Position numbers and translations under genes: made by a program
Shown here: positions 50,928-60,597 of the stretch, piece after piece
How positions within the stretch are numbered: position 1 is the first letter of the stretch
Layout of the letters: each line of letters opens with the position of its first letter
NCBI GenBank assembly: GCA_964547015.1
Contig: CAZJKT010000001.1
Location: 42,117 to 106,116, forward strand
Direction: 5' to 3'
DNA: 64,000 nucleotides
Source of the DNA: JAFGCN01 sp964547015
GTDB taxonomy: Archaea; Aenigmatarchaeota; Aenigmatarchaeia; QMZS01
Notes under the pieces: model-generated
The model's database searches: none
Told to the model about the DNA's origin: nothing
The model's input: only the letters and a program-made list of their open reading frames with translations

Positions 50928-51611
50928 TTATTCCCCAAAACGCCTTTTTCTCTGCCTGAACTCCTCAATAGCTATTTTAAAGTCCTTTTTGCCAAATTCA
51001 GGAAAAAGCTTTTTGGAGAAATATAATTCTGAATAATCGGACTGGAAGGGCAAAAAGCCGCTTGTTCTCTGCTCGCCGGAAGTCCTTATTATCAGGTCGG
51101 GCTCGCTTGTCAGCATCAGCTTTTTTTTGAATTCCGCCTCGGTAACCTTTTTTTTGCCTTCAGACAAGAGCAGGTTTACAGCGTTCAAAATTTCTTCCCT
51201 ACCACCGTAGTTTATAAGTATATTCATGGAACGCTTGTTGTTATGTTTTGTCCGCCCCTCAATTTCTTTTGCAAGCCGCCGTATAGCTTTTGGGAGCTTT
51301 GCGGTGTTTCCAATAATTTTTACCTTCACCCCATTTTCCATCACCTCTTTTTCGGCCTCCCTGCTTTTTAGAGCAAGGTTTGCCTTAGCTTTAAGGGTTC
51401 CAAAGAAAGTGCGGGTTTCTTCTTTTGAGCGCTTCCAGTTCTCTGTTGAAAATCCCCATAATGTTAACTCTTCAATTCCCTCCTCCTTGCACCACCTTGC
51501 GATTTCCCCGGTTTTTTCAATGGCAAGGCCGTAGGCTTCTTCTAAGGACAGATTGTTCTTTTTTGCGTATCGCCGGTTGCCGTCAGGGATAATTGCCAAA
51601 TGCTTAAGCAT
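50928..51611 (-). CDS. uppS: Cis-prenyltransferase (polyprenyl diphosphate synthase)
   Basis: This enzyme extends allylic diphosphates with IPP to make the polyprenyl carrier lipid used for glycosylation. The 227-aa protein starts MLKHLAIIPDGNRRYAKKNN with the catalytic DGNRR, has EELTLWGFSTENWKRSKEET and the C-terminal substrate motif EPDLIIRTSGEQRTSGFLPF followed by QSDYSELYF. All catalytic residues are present. It takes up IPP from the mevalonate route encoded at 6.7-8.7 kb. It is divergent from the A24 peptidase gene with only 18 nt between starts. Confidence 0.94.
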   Translation of the reverse strand: MLKHLAIIPDGNRRYAKKNNLSLEEAYGLAIEKTGEIARWCKEEGIEELTLWGFSTENWKRSKEETRTFFGTLKAKANLALKSREAEKEVMENGVKVKIIGNTAKLPKAIRRLAKEIEGRTKHNNKRSMNILINYGGREEILNAVNLLLSEGKKKVTEAEFKKKLMLTSEPDLIIRTSGEQRTSGFLPFQSDYSELYFSKKLFPEFGKKDFKIAIEEFRQRKRRFGE

Positions 51612-51629
51612 AATATATATCTTAACTTT

Positions 51630-52421
51630 ATGGAATTGATTATTTTCGGCTTTGCGCTCGCAGTTACGCTTTTTGCGGGGGCATATGACCTCAAGACCTC
51701 AAATGTGCATGAAGAGGTCCCTGCCATTCTGATAGCCTTCGGCCTTTTTTATTGGCTTATTAGGTCGCTTGTTTCCTCTGACCTGTCCCTGATTGTTTCC
51801 TCAATTGTTTCCGGGGCGATATTTTTAATACTGTCCCAGATTCTCTACTATGCAAAGGTTTGGGGAGACGGGGATGCGTGGATAATGGCGGGGCTTGGGT
51901 TTTGCCTGCCGAACCTTTTTATGGATTATGCGAATTTTGCTATAGGCCCATTTTCTGCCCCGCTTCACTTTTTATTCAACCTGTTTTTGGTTGGTGGGAT
52001 TTACACAATAGGCTATATTGCAATTTACGGCTTTTTCGACCCGAAACTCAAAAAATCATTTATCGGGCGGCTTAACCGCCATAGGGCCTTTTATGCGGGG
52101 TCGGCTTTTGGGGGGATTATGGCATCATTTTTTGTCCCCTATTTTTTCCTTATTGGAATTATCCCGATACTTTACGCCTATGCAAAAACTGTTGAGGCTG
52201 AGATGAAAAAGAAAATCCCCGCCTCAGAGCTTACAGAGGACCATGTGATTGCGGGTGGGAATATACGGGGAGTTACAAGCCGGGAAATTGAGGAGATAAG
52301 GAAAAAAAAGGAATATATTGAGGTTCAGGATGGGATAAGGTTTACGATTGTTTTCCCTTTGACTTTGGTTTTTCTTTATTACGGCGGGTTTTTTGGGATC
52401 TTGGCGAGGCTTATTTTGTAG
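51630..52421 (+). CDS. A24-family prepilin peptidase-like membrane protease
   Basis: A24 aspartyl proteases (FlaK/PibD type) cleave class III signal peptides of archaellins and pilins. The 263-aa protein has about six to seven membrane helices and both catalytic aspartates: AGAYDLKTSNVHEEVP after the first helix, and WGDGDAWIMAGLGFCLP with the GxGD motif. A cytosolic loop (SELTEDHVIAGGNIRGVTSR) sits near the C-terminus. This enzyme could process the pilin-like heads of the surface cluster at 31.5-37.5 kb. ATG 51630 is preferred to an upstream frame start. Confidence 0.85.
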   Translation: MELIIFGFALAVTLFAGAYDLKTSNVHEEVPAILIAFGLFYWLIRSLVSSDLSLIVSSIVSGAIFLILSQILYYAKVWGDGDAWIMAGLGFCLPNLFMDYANFAIGPFSAPLHFLFNLFLVGGIYTIGYIAIYGFFDPKLKKSFIGRLNRHRAFYAGSAFGGIMASFFVPYFFLIGIIPILYAYAKTVEAEMKKKIPASELTEDHVIAGGNIRGVTSREIEEIRKKKEYIEVQDGIRFTIVFPLTLVFLYYGGFFGILARLIL

Positions 52422-52492
52422 TCTGGAGGGTTAGCCGGTTCGCAGGTAGTTTGATTACTTTAGGTTAATTATATATAATTTTGTTGTTAATT

Positions 52493-53500
52493 ATGTCACG
52501 AATTCCTTATGTGTTTCAGATTTTGGACGAAACTACCTCAGGGGGGTCCTCTTTCATCTCATGCTCTTCAAAGGAACCCGAACTAAAAAAGAATTATATC
52601 CGGGCTGAACTGCCGGGTCTTGTTAAGGAAAAATTTAATGCACTGTGTATTGAGGGTGATGTGCCGACAATTGTTTTTAATTATGGCACTCCCGAATATT
52701 CCTTTATGCATGACTCTGTAGATATTCCTGGCGAGGATTCCAGAACACGCTTTTCTTTTGAGCGAAGAGCGCTCCCATCTAAGGCGGATATTGACAACCT
52801 TCCTGAAATTGAGGTATATTTAGTGCCCGAAAACCGGTGGCCTTTGAAAGGTATTGGAGACTATAATCTAAGCCCGAAAACTCCGATAAGGATATATGGC
52901 GGTGAAAATCTGGAATTTCCATCAAAAGAACCGGATTTGTTTGAGGATTTTGCCACCAAAAAGCTGATCGATAGGGAGATCGATATATGGCGTGTTGAAG
53001 TGATGTATTCTGATGGTTGCAGATCCTCAAGAGGACTTTATCCCTGCAAGATTATTTCAGGTGAGGGGCTTGATGCTGAGGCTGTTCTGAAAGCCGCTGC
53101 CGAGGCGGTTGTAGATATTGCAGAATTACAGAGAAAGCTAAAATGTACTTCACAAATGGCTACGGATGAAGATATGGCTTTGTTTTTTGGGCAAGATGAA
53201 ATACTTAATACAATGCAAAGAGAGGTCGCTCATTATAGGTCCAAGATTTCTGAAATTGAGGGTACTTCAATTCATGAGATACATATGTCCGAGTATATGG
53301 AGAAATCTGGATCTGAACTTGAGGCACTTCGGGAGAGAGAATGGGAACTGTACCTGAGGCCTGCCGAGCTGGCGACAGATAAAGCGCGATGTAATAATCG
53401 GAAAAGACATTGGGAGGATTTGTCCGAGAAAAGAAAGGAGGAGCTTATATTTAAGGCATACCAGGCAATCTTTGATGGAATGTCTCAGTCAGGCAAGTAA
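52493..53500 (+). CDS. Unrecognised 335-aa protein
   Basis: I do not recognise this protein. It begins MSRIPYVFQILDETTSGGSS and has an N-terminal strand-rich half (RAELPGLVKEKFNALCIEGD, PEIEVYLVPENRWPLKGIGD) and a helical, charged C-terminal half (LKAAAEAVVDIAELQRKLKC, LNTMQREVAHYRSKISEIEG). The ATG is preceded by TTGTTGTTAATT and by a TATA run (ATTATATATAATT, about 52468-52480) at leaderless distance. It lies between the A24 peptidase and top6B on the same strand, with 71 and 38 nt gaps. Its context gives no firm clue. Confidence 0.6.
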   Translation: MSRIPYVFQILDETTSGGSSFISCSSKEPELKKNYIRAELPGLVKEKFNALCIEGDVPTIVFNYGTPEYSFMHDSVDIPGEDSRTRFSFERRALPSKADIDNLPEIEVYLVPENRWPLKGIGDYNLSPKTPIRIYGGENLEFPSKEPDLFEDFATKKLIDREIDIWRVEVMYSDGCRSSRGLYPCKIISGEGLDAEAVLKAAAEAVVDIAELQRKLKCTSQMATDEDMALFFGQDEILNTMQREVAHYRSKISEIEGTSIHEIHMSEYMEKSGSELEALREREWELYLRPAELATDKARCNNRKRHWEDLSEKRKEELIFKAYQAIFDGMSQSGK

Positions 53501-53538
53501 ATTAACCCGCCATTTAAACTTTTCTCCTAAAAGCCATT

Positions 53539-55059
53539 ATGGCAGAATACAAAGAAATTGCTATTTCAGAATTCTTTGAGAAAAATAAGCATCTGCTGGG
53601 ATTTGATAACCCCACAAAAGCAATGCTTACCATGATTAAGGAATCGGTTGACAACTCCCTTGATGCATGCGAAGAGGCAAATATACTTCCCGAAGTAAAT
53701 GTTATTATCCAAAACCCGGTAGGCTCAACATTTAAGATAAGCGTTGAGGACAACGGCCCGGGAATTCCCGAAAAGCATGTTACAAGGGTTCTTGGAAAGC
53801 TTCTTTGCGGCTCAAAGTTTAAGTCCTTGGGTGAAGCCGGAATGCAGTCAAGGGGCCAGCAGGGTATCGGAATTTCTGCATGCGTCCTTTATGCCCAGCT
53901 CACTACAGGAAAGCCGACCCATATCGAGTCAAAGACAAAAGGCGGGCGGCTTTATTCATGCGACATGAGCCTTGACACTTCAAAAAATGAGCCTATCGTA
54001 ACTAATGAGAAAATTTCCGACACCCCAAAGCCCCACGGCCTAAAAGTCAGCCTTGAGATGAAAGGGGTTTACCGAAAAAGCAAGGGGGTTGACGACTTTC
54101 TTAAATACTCCTCTGTTGCAAACCCGCATGCCAAAATTACATTTATTGACCCGGAAGGCAACAAGACCATTTTTGAGAGAGTAACCCACGAACTTCCGAA
54201 AAAGCCGAAAATGGTAAAAGCCCACCCTTATGGGGTTGAGCTGGGAACACTTATGAAAATGCTTGCAAGGACAAACTCAAGGACCGTTTTTTCCTTCCTC
54301 ATGAATGATTTCTCAAGAGTCGGCGGGCAGTCCGCAAAGGATATTTGCGACGCCGCAAAGCTTGATGTGCAGATGAGGCCCAATGCCTTAAGCCGAGACC
54401 AGGCAGAAGCCCTGCTTAACGCAATGCAGGCGGCAAAGCTTCAAAGGCCCCCAACAGACTGCCTCTCGCCAATAGGGGAGGAAGAGCTCACGCGCGGACT
54501 TAACCAAGAGTACAAGGCGGAGTTTGTTGCGGCATGCACAAGGCCCGTTGCGGTTTATAGGGCAATACCTTTTCAGATAGAAGTGGGGCTTGCCTATGGC
54601 GGAGAAATATCCCAGGAGAATTCTGCCGAATTGATAAGGTTTACAAACAAAGTTCCGCTTTTCTACCAGCAATCCGAGTGCGCAATAAATAAGGCTGTCC
54701 TAAAGACCCCTTGGAGGAGGTATGGCCTTTCCCAGCCGGGCGGAAGCCTTCCGCAAGGCCCGATAGTTATTGCCGTGCACATGGCTTCAGTTTGGGTGCC
54801 CTTCATTTCCGAAGGAAAGCAAGCGATAGCTTCCTATCCCGAAATCATAAAAGAGATAAAGCTTGCTTTGGGCGATGTGGGCCGAAAGCTCCAGAGGCAT
54901 GTTTCAGCCGAGAAAAGAAAATACGCAAAGGAGAGGAGGCTAAAGGTCTTTGAGAAATACGGAGAGGAGGTTGCAATCGCATTGTCTAACCTGACAGGAA
55001 AGCCAAAAGAAGAAATATTTGAGCTTGTAAACAGGGAGATAGAAAAAAGAAGGGACTAA
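53539..55059 (+). CDS. top6B: DNA topoisomerase VI subunit B
   Basis: Top6B is the GHKL ATPase half of type IIB topoisomerase, which relaxes and decatenates DNA. The 506-aa protein has the Bergerat motifs: MIKESVDNSLDACEEANILP (N), VEDNGPGIPEKHVTRVLGKL (G1) and RGQQGIGISACVLYAQLTTG (G2). An H2TH region and the transducer follow, ending with the switch-Lys region (LKTPWRRYGLSQPGGSLPQG). top6A begins 2 nt after the stop, so the two are coupled. It begins in a TTATG context 38 nt after the preceding gene. Confidence 0.96.
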   Translation: MAEYKEIAISEFFEKNKHLLGFDNPTKAMLTMIKESVDNSLDACEEANILPEVNVIIQNPVGSTFKISVEDNGPGIPEKHVTRVLGKLLCGSKFKSLGEAGMQSRGQQGIGISACVLYAQLTTGKPTHIESKTKGGRLYSCDMSLDTSKNEPIVTNEKISDTPKPHGLKVSLEMKGVYRKSKGVDDFLKYSSVANPHAKITFIDPEGNKTIFERVTHELPKKPKMVKAHPYGVELGTLMKMLARTNSRTVFSFLMNDFSRVGGQSAKDICDAAKLDVQMRPNALSRDQAEALLNAMQAAKLQRPPTDCLSPIGEEELTRGLNQEYKAEFVAACTRPVAVYRAIPFQIEVGLAYGGEISQENSAELIRFTNKVPLFYQQSECAINKAVLKTPWRRYGLSQPGGSLPQGPIVIAVHMASVWVPFISEGKQAIASYPEIIKEIKLALGDVGRKLQRHVSAEKRKYAKERRLKVFEKYGEEVAIALSNLTGKPKEEIFELVNREIEKRRD

Positions 55060-55061
55060 TT

Positions 55062-56177
55062 ATGGCAGAAGAAAAACTAAACGGAAAGGACAGAAACGAA
55101 ATTATTGAGAGGCTAAAGACAGTATTTGGGGAATCTGTTATAGCCGAGCTTGAAGAAGGAAAGGACCCGTCAATTGATATCATAATGAGGACGCTTGGAA
55201 ATGTATTTTTTGACGAGAAAAAGCAGATGGTGCTTCTTGGAAACAAGACACAGCAAAGGACATTTTTTAACCTGACCGATGCAAGAAAATTCATGCAGAC
55301 GCTTATCATTGCCAATGCCTGCAAAGACCTCATAAGGTCGGGAAAGACAACATCAATCAGGGACCTGTATTATAATACTAAGCACACTATAGGAAACACA
55401 AAGGAGAACACCTTTGAAGACCAGGCTGAATCAGACCCGATAATTGAGGATATTGAGGTAAGCGCTAATGCCCTTCGAGAAGAGCTTCATTTAAGGGCTC
55501 AGAGCAAAGGGGCGATGGTTGGGGAGCTTACGATTGTGGACTCCGGGGATGAGATTGATTTGAGGAAAATGGGTTCTGGCGGATGGGCAATCCCTTCAAT
55601 TGTCGAGCCGGATATTATAAAATTTGGGAAGTGCGATGCTAAATTTATATTGTTCATAGAGAAAGATGCTGTATGGTCGAGGTTTAATGAGGACAAGTTC
55701 TGGAAAAAGCATAACTGCATTTTAATACACGGCGGAGGACAGCCTCCAAGGGGGGTTCGCAGGCTTTTGAGAAGAATGCATGACGAGCTTAAGCTTCCGA
55801 TTTATGTCCTTGTTGATAACGACCCTTGGGGATTCTATATATATTCTGTCGTAAAGCAGGGCTCGATTAACCTTGCTTATGAATCAGTCAGGATGGCTGT
55901 TCCCGAAGCGAAATTTATAGGGCTGAGCTCATATGACCCTGAGAGATATGATATTCCAAAAGAGGTTAGGATTAAGCTTAACGAGGGGGACAAGAAAAGG
56001 ATTAAGGAGATTTTGGCTTACCCTTGGTTCCAGAAAAAAGAATGGAGGGATGAGTTAAAGCAAATGCTTCAGAACGGGTACAAATATGAGATAGAGGCTC
56101 TGAGCGCAAAAAACCTGACTTTTATTACCGACACATACCTGCCTGAAAAAATTAAGAGAAAGGAGTGGCTTAACTAA
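55062..56177 (+). CDS. top6A: DNA topoisomerase VI subunit A
   Basis: Top6A carries the Spo11-like DNA cleavage centre. The 371-aa protein has the catalytic Tyr in SIRDLYYNTKHTI (RDLYY, residues about 100-104) within the winged-helix domain. The TOPRIM domain follows, with FILFIEKDAVW (Glu) and YVLVDNDPWGFYIYSVVKQG (DxD). Both functional halves are intact. Its TOPRIM half is clearly related to the stand-alone protein at 8734. Cotranscribed with top6B, it is followed by a hairpin terminator before the convergent CBS gene. Confidence 0.96.
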   Translation: MAEEKLNGKDRNEIIERLKTVFGESVIAELEEGKDPSIDIIMRTLGNVFFDEKKQMVLLGNKTQQRTFFNLTDARKFMQTLIIANACKDLIRSGKTTSIRDLYYNTKHTIGNTKENTFEDQAESDPIIEDIEVSANALREELHLRAQSKGAMVGELTIVDSGDEIDLRKMGSGGWAIPSIVEPDIIKFGKCDAKFILFIEKDAVWSRFNEDKFWKKHNCILIHGGGQPPRGVRRLLRRMHDELKLPIYVLVDNDPWGFYIYSVVKQGSINLAYESVRMAVPEAKFIGLSSYDPERYDIPKEVRIKLNEGDKKRIKEILAYPWFQKKEWRDELKQMLQNGYKYEIEALSAKNLTFITDTYLPEKIKRKEWLN

Positions 56178-56212
56178 AGGGCGGCTATTTACCATAAATA
56201 ACGGGTTGTTTT

Positions 56213-56234
56213 GCGCCTATTAGTCATAAGGCGC
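56213..56234 (+). terminator. Hairpin after top6A
   Basis: GCGCC-N12-GGCGC forms a GC-rich stem in the spacer between top6A and the convergent CBS gene. There is no long T-run, so it may be a bidirectional transcript end rather than a classical terminator. Confidence 0.4.
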
Positions 56235-56323
56235 TTAAGTAATAATTGAAGGGCGCATTTTGAGGTAAAGCTTCCTGATGAAAGAAGCGCGAGATTGCAT
56301 GCGCGCAAATTGGCTAAGTTTGC

Positions 56324-56872
56324 CTACTCGCAATTTTGGCAGACCCAAAGCCCCCCTGAAAAGGAAAGCTCTTCTGTAAATCCGCGGCACAGATCGCACA
56401 TTCCCTTTACTTTTTCGCCTTTTTTTCCCCCGACAGGGTGAATCCTCAGCCATTCAATTTTATCGATAAAGTAGTCAGGCATTGCCCTTAGCACATCCTT
56501 TATTGTAACTATCCCCACAAGCTCCTGTTTATTCATGTCAAGAACCGGAAATCGCTTTGTATTGTTAATTAGCATTTTGTCCACCACATGAAGGATTTCC
56601 TCGTCATGGGACACAAATTTTATCGGGGAGGACATAATTTCTTTTACCTTGATTGTAGGGGGATTTCCCTGAGATATCGCCTTTTTTACTATATCTGTTG
56701 TTGTGATTATCCCACTTGGCTTATTGTTTTCAACAACGAGGAGATTATCTATGCGGTTTTGCCCCATAAGCTTTCCGGCCTCAATAAGGGAATTGTCAGG
56801 GCTGATTGTTATAATCCCTGTGGACATGACATCGCTTACCTTGAGCCTTTTTTCAACATTCCGGGGTTTCAT
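56324..56872 (-). CDS. CBS-domain pair with C-terminal zinc ribbon (paralogue 1)
   Basis: The 182-aa protein has two CBS domains (LKVSDVMSTGIITISPDNSL, then MGQNRIDNLLVVENNKPSGI; VKEIMSSPIKFVSHDEEILH, then NNTKRFPVLDMNKQELVGIV) and a C-terminal CxxC-x17-CxxC zinc ribbon (MCDLCRGFTEELSFSGGLWV followed by CQNCE). CBS pairs bind AMP, ATP or SAM; the ribbon may bind nucleic acid or protein. The gene at 57007 encodes a close paralogue of the same layout, so this is a local duplication. The start at 56872 is the first ATG of the family N-terminus. Confidence 0.85.
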   Translation of the reverse strand: MKPRNVEKRLKVSDVMSTGIITISPDNSLIEAGKLMGQNRIDNLLVVENNKPSGIITTTDIVKKAISQGNPPTIKVKEIMSSPIKFVSHDEEILHVVDKMLINNTKRFPVLDMNKQELVGIVTIKDVLRAMPDYFIDKIEWLRIHPVGGKKGEKVKGMCDLCRGFTEELSFSGGLWVCQNCE

Positions 56873-57006
56873 ACATTTTTAAGCAGGATTAACTATATAT
56901 TATTTATCGGGGCTTTTAGCAGTTGGCTATAAAATATTCAAGAGATTAGATTGGCAGATAAAGACTAGTCTTTTAAATTAATCTTAGGATATATATTTTT
57001 TCTCTC

Positions 57007-57558
57007 CTATTCGCATTCCGAACAAACCCAAAGCCCGTCAGAGAACAAAAGGTCTTCTGTAAACTTTCCGCACAAATCGCAGACCCCTTTTATATGCCTT
57101 CCTTTTTTGGCTGCCCCTCCCGGGTGAATCCTCAGCCATTCAATCTTATCCATAAGGAAGTCCGGAAGGACCGCCATGATGTCTTTTGAGGTAATAATTC
57201 CTATAACTTCCATATTTTCAACATCAACCACCGGGAGCCTTGAGATCTTGTTTCTCAGCATTTTTTCTGAGGCATGCATCAGGTCATCCTCAGGGGATAC
57301 AAACATAACATTTTCGGGCACGATATCCTTGACTTTCGCGCTTGAAGGCTTATCCTTTGCAACAGCATTCCTGACTATGTCCCTTTCGGTCAAAAGGCCT
57401 ATCAGCCTCTCGCCGTCAACTACAAGGACATTTCCAACCCGATATTTAATCATCATATTTGCCGCATCCCTAAGGGTGGCATTAGGGGCAATTTTTGCAA
57501 GCTCTGTGGTCATTGCATCCTTTACCTTCAGCTTCTTATCAAATCCTGCTTCTCTCAT
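57007..57558 (-). CDS. CBS-domain pair with C-terminal zinc ribbon (paralogue 2)
   Basis: The 183-aa protein has the same order as its neighbour: CBS1 (LKVKDAMTTELAKIAPNATL, then MIKYRVGNVLVVDGERLIGL), CBS2 (VKDIVPENVMFVSPEDDLMH, then RNKISRLPVVDVENMEVIGI) and the ribbon (GVCDLCGKFTEDLLFSDGLW followed by VCSECE). The shared motif DKIEWLRIHPGG precedes the ribbon in both. The ligand is unknown. It is divergent from leuS, and the duplicates are separated by 134 bp with their own AT-rich upstream regions, so they may be expressed separately. Confidence 0.85.
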   Translation of the reverse strand: MREAGFDKKLKVKDAMTTELAKIAPNATLRDAANMMIKYRVGNVLVVDGERLIGLLTERDIVRNAVAKDKPSSAKVKDIVPENVMFVSPEDDLMHASEKMLRNKISRLPVVDVENMEVIGIITSKDIMAVLPDFLMDKIEWLRIHPGGAAKKGRHIKGVCDLCGKFTEDLLFSDGLWVCSECE

Positions 57559-57687
57559 AAAAGATAACCGATAATTATTAAACCTTTATCTCAAAGCCTT
57601 ACCTATGGTTTGTTGTCTGGACAAAAAGGCAGGATATTAGGAATACGGGTTTGGGCTTTACTTATTTTCTTAATATCTCCATATCTT

Positions 57688-60501
57688 ATGGATTTGAAGG
57701 AAATTGAGGAAAAGTGGCAAAAGAAGTGGGATGACGGGAAGGTCTTTGAGGCGGTCCCTGACAATCGCGAGAAATATATGCTTTGCTTTCCATATCCTTA
57801 TGTCAATGGAATCGGGCACCTGGGGCATATGCTCAGCTCTATGCGGGTTGAGGCGGTTTCAAGGTTTATGCGGCTCAAAGGCAAGAATGTGCTTTTTGCC
57901 CAAGCGTTTCACGCTACCGGCCAGCCGATTGTCGCTGCCGCAAAAAGGGTTGCCGAGGGCGAACAAAAGCAGATTGAAATCCTAAAATCGATGGGTGTGG
58001 AGGACATCGCCCCGTTTTCTGACCCTCTCCACTGGATTGAGTTTTTCCCGGAACTCTGGAAGGACGACTTCAGGAAGCTGGGGCTGTCTGTTGACTGGAG
58101 GCGGAGCTTTGTCACGACTTCCCTCAACAGCCCTTATGATTCCTTTGTAAGGTGGCAGTTTTTGAAGCTAAAGGAGAAGGGGCTTGTTGGAAAAGGCACG
58201 CACCCGGTTGTATTTTGCCCGAAATGCGGTTTTGCTATCGGCGACCATGATAGGGCTGACGGTGAGGGAGTTATGCCCGAGGAGGTCGTTTTATTGAGGT
58301 TTGACCTTGACGGGATGAAATTGCCTACAATGACCTACCGCCCTGAGACGATTTACGGTGTGACAAATCTCTGGCTAAACCCCGAAGGAGTCTATGTTAA
58401 GGTGAAGGTGAACGGCGAGACCTGGCTGGTATCTGACGCTATGCTTTCCGGCCTTGAGAATCAGGGCTTTTCGGTTGAGAAGATTGGTGAGGTTAAGGGA
58501 AGTGAACTTATCGGAAAATTGGTCACAAATCCCGCAAACAGGTCAAAAGCAATAATCCTGCCTGCAGATTTTGTGAATATGGGGGTTGGAAGCGGAGTTG
58601 TGATGAGCGTTCCTGCCCACGCGCCTTTTGATTATATTGCTGTAAGGGACTTGCGCCAGAATAAGGAGTTGCAGGAGAAGTTCGGGCTGTCCGAAGCGGA
58701 TGTTTCCTTTGATTTTGTGTCTCTCATAAAAGTCGAGGGATATGGAAAGTTCCCCGCAGTTGAAATTGTTGAAAAATCGGGGGTGAAAAGCCAAAAGGAT
58801 GAGGAGCTTTTGGAGAAGCTGACTGAGGAGATTTATAAGAAGGAGTTCCACACAGGTACCCTCAAAATTGAGGGCTATGAAGGCAAGAGGGTATTTGAGG
58901 CAAAAGAGGAGCTGATTGGCCGGTTTGTCAGAGATTCTGTCGCCCTCAGGTATTATATACTGCCTCAGAAAGTCACCTGCCGTTGCCTTACTGACGCCAT
59001 AGTGAAAGTAGTGTCTGACCAGTGGTTTTTGAACTACAAGGATAAGGGCTGGAAGGCTCTTGCCCACGAGTGCGTCGATGATATGGCGGCCTACCCCGAG
59101 GAGCTCAAGAAAAACTTCCACTACACGATTGACTGGCTTCGCGACTGGGCGTGCACAAGGGACCGGAGGACCTCTCTTGGAACGGTCCTGCCCTTTGATG
59201 ATTCGCAGGTCATAGAATCCCTCTCAGACAGCACGATTTATATGGCTTATTATACTATTTCCCACCTTTTGCAGGAGGGAAAGCTCCGAAACGACAAGAG
59301 CTACACCGAGAGCTTTTTTGATTATATTTTCTACGGAAAGGGCGACTTGGAGGGTGTGGCAAAGGAGAATAACTGCTCAAAGGATATTGTCGGGCAGTTG
59401 AGGGGAGAATTTTCCTATTGGTACAAGGGAGGATTCCAGTTGAGGAGTTCGGGAAAAGACCTTATTCAAAACCACCTGACGTTCTGCATTTTCAACCACA
59501 CGGCGATTTTCCCAAAAGAGAACTGGCCGGGCGGAATGGGCGTGAACGGGCATGTAATGCTTAATGGCGAGAAAATGAGCAAGAGTAAGGGAAATACCGT
59601 TTATATGAAGGACGCTGTGCGGGACTATCCGGTTGATGTCTTGCGCTTCCTTACTGCGTACGCCGGGGATACGGGGCTCGAGGACGCAAATATTGAGCTT
59701 AGGGACGCAAAGTCGCTTGAATCAAAGCTTGTTTCCTGGTATCACTTTGCGGTTGAGTCTTATGGGAAAGGGGTTTCCGAAAAACGCCCGATTGACCACT
59801 GGTTTGACACAGTCATCGACAAGTGCATCCTTGAGGCGGAAGGCCATTATACTAGGGCAAACACGAAGTCGGCGATTCAGGCGGGATTTTTCAGTTTGCA
59901 GAATTTTTATAAGTGGTACCGAAAGCGGGCGGTAGAGCTAAATAAGGAGACTGTTTCAAGGTTTATCGAGGCGCAGACACTTATTCTGGCTCCAATTACC
60001 CCTCATTTGTGCGAGGAGGTCTGGGCGGCGATTGGAAAAGAAGGGCTTATTGCAAATGCCAAATGGCCGGAGGTTAGCGGTAAATTGGATGAAAATGCGG
60101 AGATTGGGGAGAAAATCATCTCAAACCTTTTTGAGGATATGAAGGCGGTAGTTGACTTAAGCCGGCTCGAAAAGCCGAATTTGATAAAGATTGTAATGCC
60201 TGAGCCTTGGAAGTATATGCTGACTGGAATTGTTTCAGATAAGCTCAAAGAGACAAGGAATTTGGGCGAGGTGATAAAGGCGGCAATGGAATTGGAGGAA
60301 TCAAGAAAATATGCGAAAAATGTGCAGAAATTCATAGGGCGCGCCGCAAAAACAGGGCTTTCGGAATATCTGGAGGGGGAAAAATCCTATGTAGAATTTG
60401 CGCTTCCATTCTTTGAGAAGGAATTTGGCTGCAAGGTTGAGCTGACAGAGGAGCCTATTAAGGAAAGCTGGCCGGGCAAGTTTGGGATTTTAGTGGAGTA
60501 G
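57688..60501 (+). CDS. leuS: Leucyl-tRNA synthetase (archaeal type)
   Basis: LeuRS charges tRNA-Leu. The 937-aa class I enzyme has the HIGH motif as HLGH (PYPYVNGIGHLGHM, about residues 36-48), the zinc element GTHPVVFCPKCGFAIGDHDR, an editing domain (MTYRPETIYGVTNLWLNPEG and GVVMSVPAHAPFDYIAVRDL), and the KMSKS motif in LNGEKMSKSKGNTVYMKDAV. The C-terminus has the archaeal extension. The ATG at 57688 gives the conserved start. An earlier ATG at 57610 adds 26 unconserved residues. It is a single gene, followed by a hairpin and tandem repeats. Confidence 0.96.
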   Translation: MDLKEIEEKWQKKWDDGKVFEAVPDNREKYMLCFPYPYVNGIGHLGHMLSSMRVEAVSRFMRLKGKNVLFAQAFHATGQPIVAAAKRVAEGEQKQIEILKSMGVEDIAPFSDPLHWIEFFPELWKDDFRKLGLSVDWRRSFVTTSLNSPYDSFVRWQFLKLKEKGLVGKGTHPVVFCPKCGFAIGDHDRADGEGVMPEEVVLLRFDLDGMKLPTMTYRPETIYGVTNLWLNPEGVYVKVKVNGETWLVSDAMLSGLENQGFSVEKIGEVKGSELIGKLVTNPANRSKAIILPADFVNMGVGSGVVMSVPAHAPFDYIAVRDLRQNKELQEKFGLSEADVSFDFVSLIKVEGYGKFPAVEIVEKSGVKSQKDEELLEKLTEEIYKKEFHTGTLKIEGYEGKRVFEAKEELIGRFVRDSVALRYYILPQKVTCRCLTDAIVKVVSDQWFLNYKDKGWKALAHECVDDMAAYPEELKKNFHYTIDWLRDWACTRDRRTSLGTVLPFDDSQVIESLSDSTIYMAYYTISHLLQEGKLRNDKSYTESFFDYIFYGKGDLEGVAKENNCSKDIVGQLRGEFSYWYKGGFQLRSSGKDLIQNHLTFCIFNHTAIFPKENWPGGMGVNGHVMLNGEKMSKSKGNTVYMKDAVRDYPVDVLRFLTAYAGDTGLEDANIELRDAKSLESKLVSWYHFAVESYGKGVSEKRPIDHWFDTVIDKCILEAEGHYTRANTKSAIQAGFFSLQNFYKWYRKRAVELNKETVSRFIEAQTLILAPITPHLCEEVWAAIGKEGLIANAKWPEVSGKLDENAEIGEKIISNLFEDMKAVVDLSRLEKPNLIKIVMPEPWKYMLTGIVSDKLKETRNLGEVIKAAMELEESRKYAKNVQKFIGRAAKTGLSEYLEGEKSYVEFALPFFEKEFGCKVELTEEPIKESWPGKFGILVE

Positions 60502-60597
60502 GGGATTTATAGGGGTAGGAGGCAGTTTAATCAAAAAGGCTTGTGATAGGCGAAAGGTGGTTTTGGCTGCGCTCATTTTGCCTTGCAAATGGCGCCC

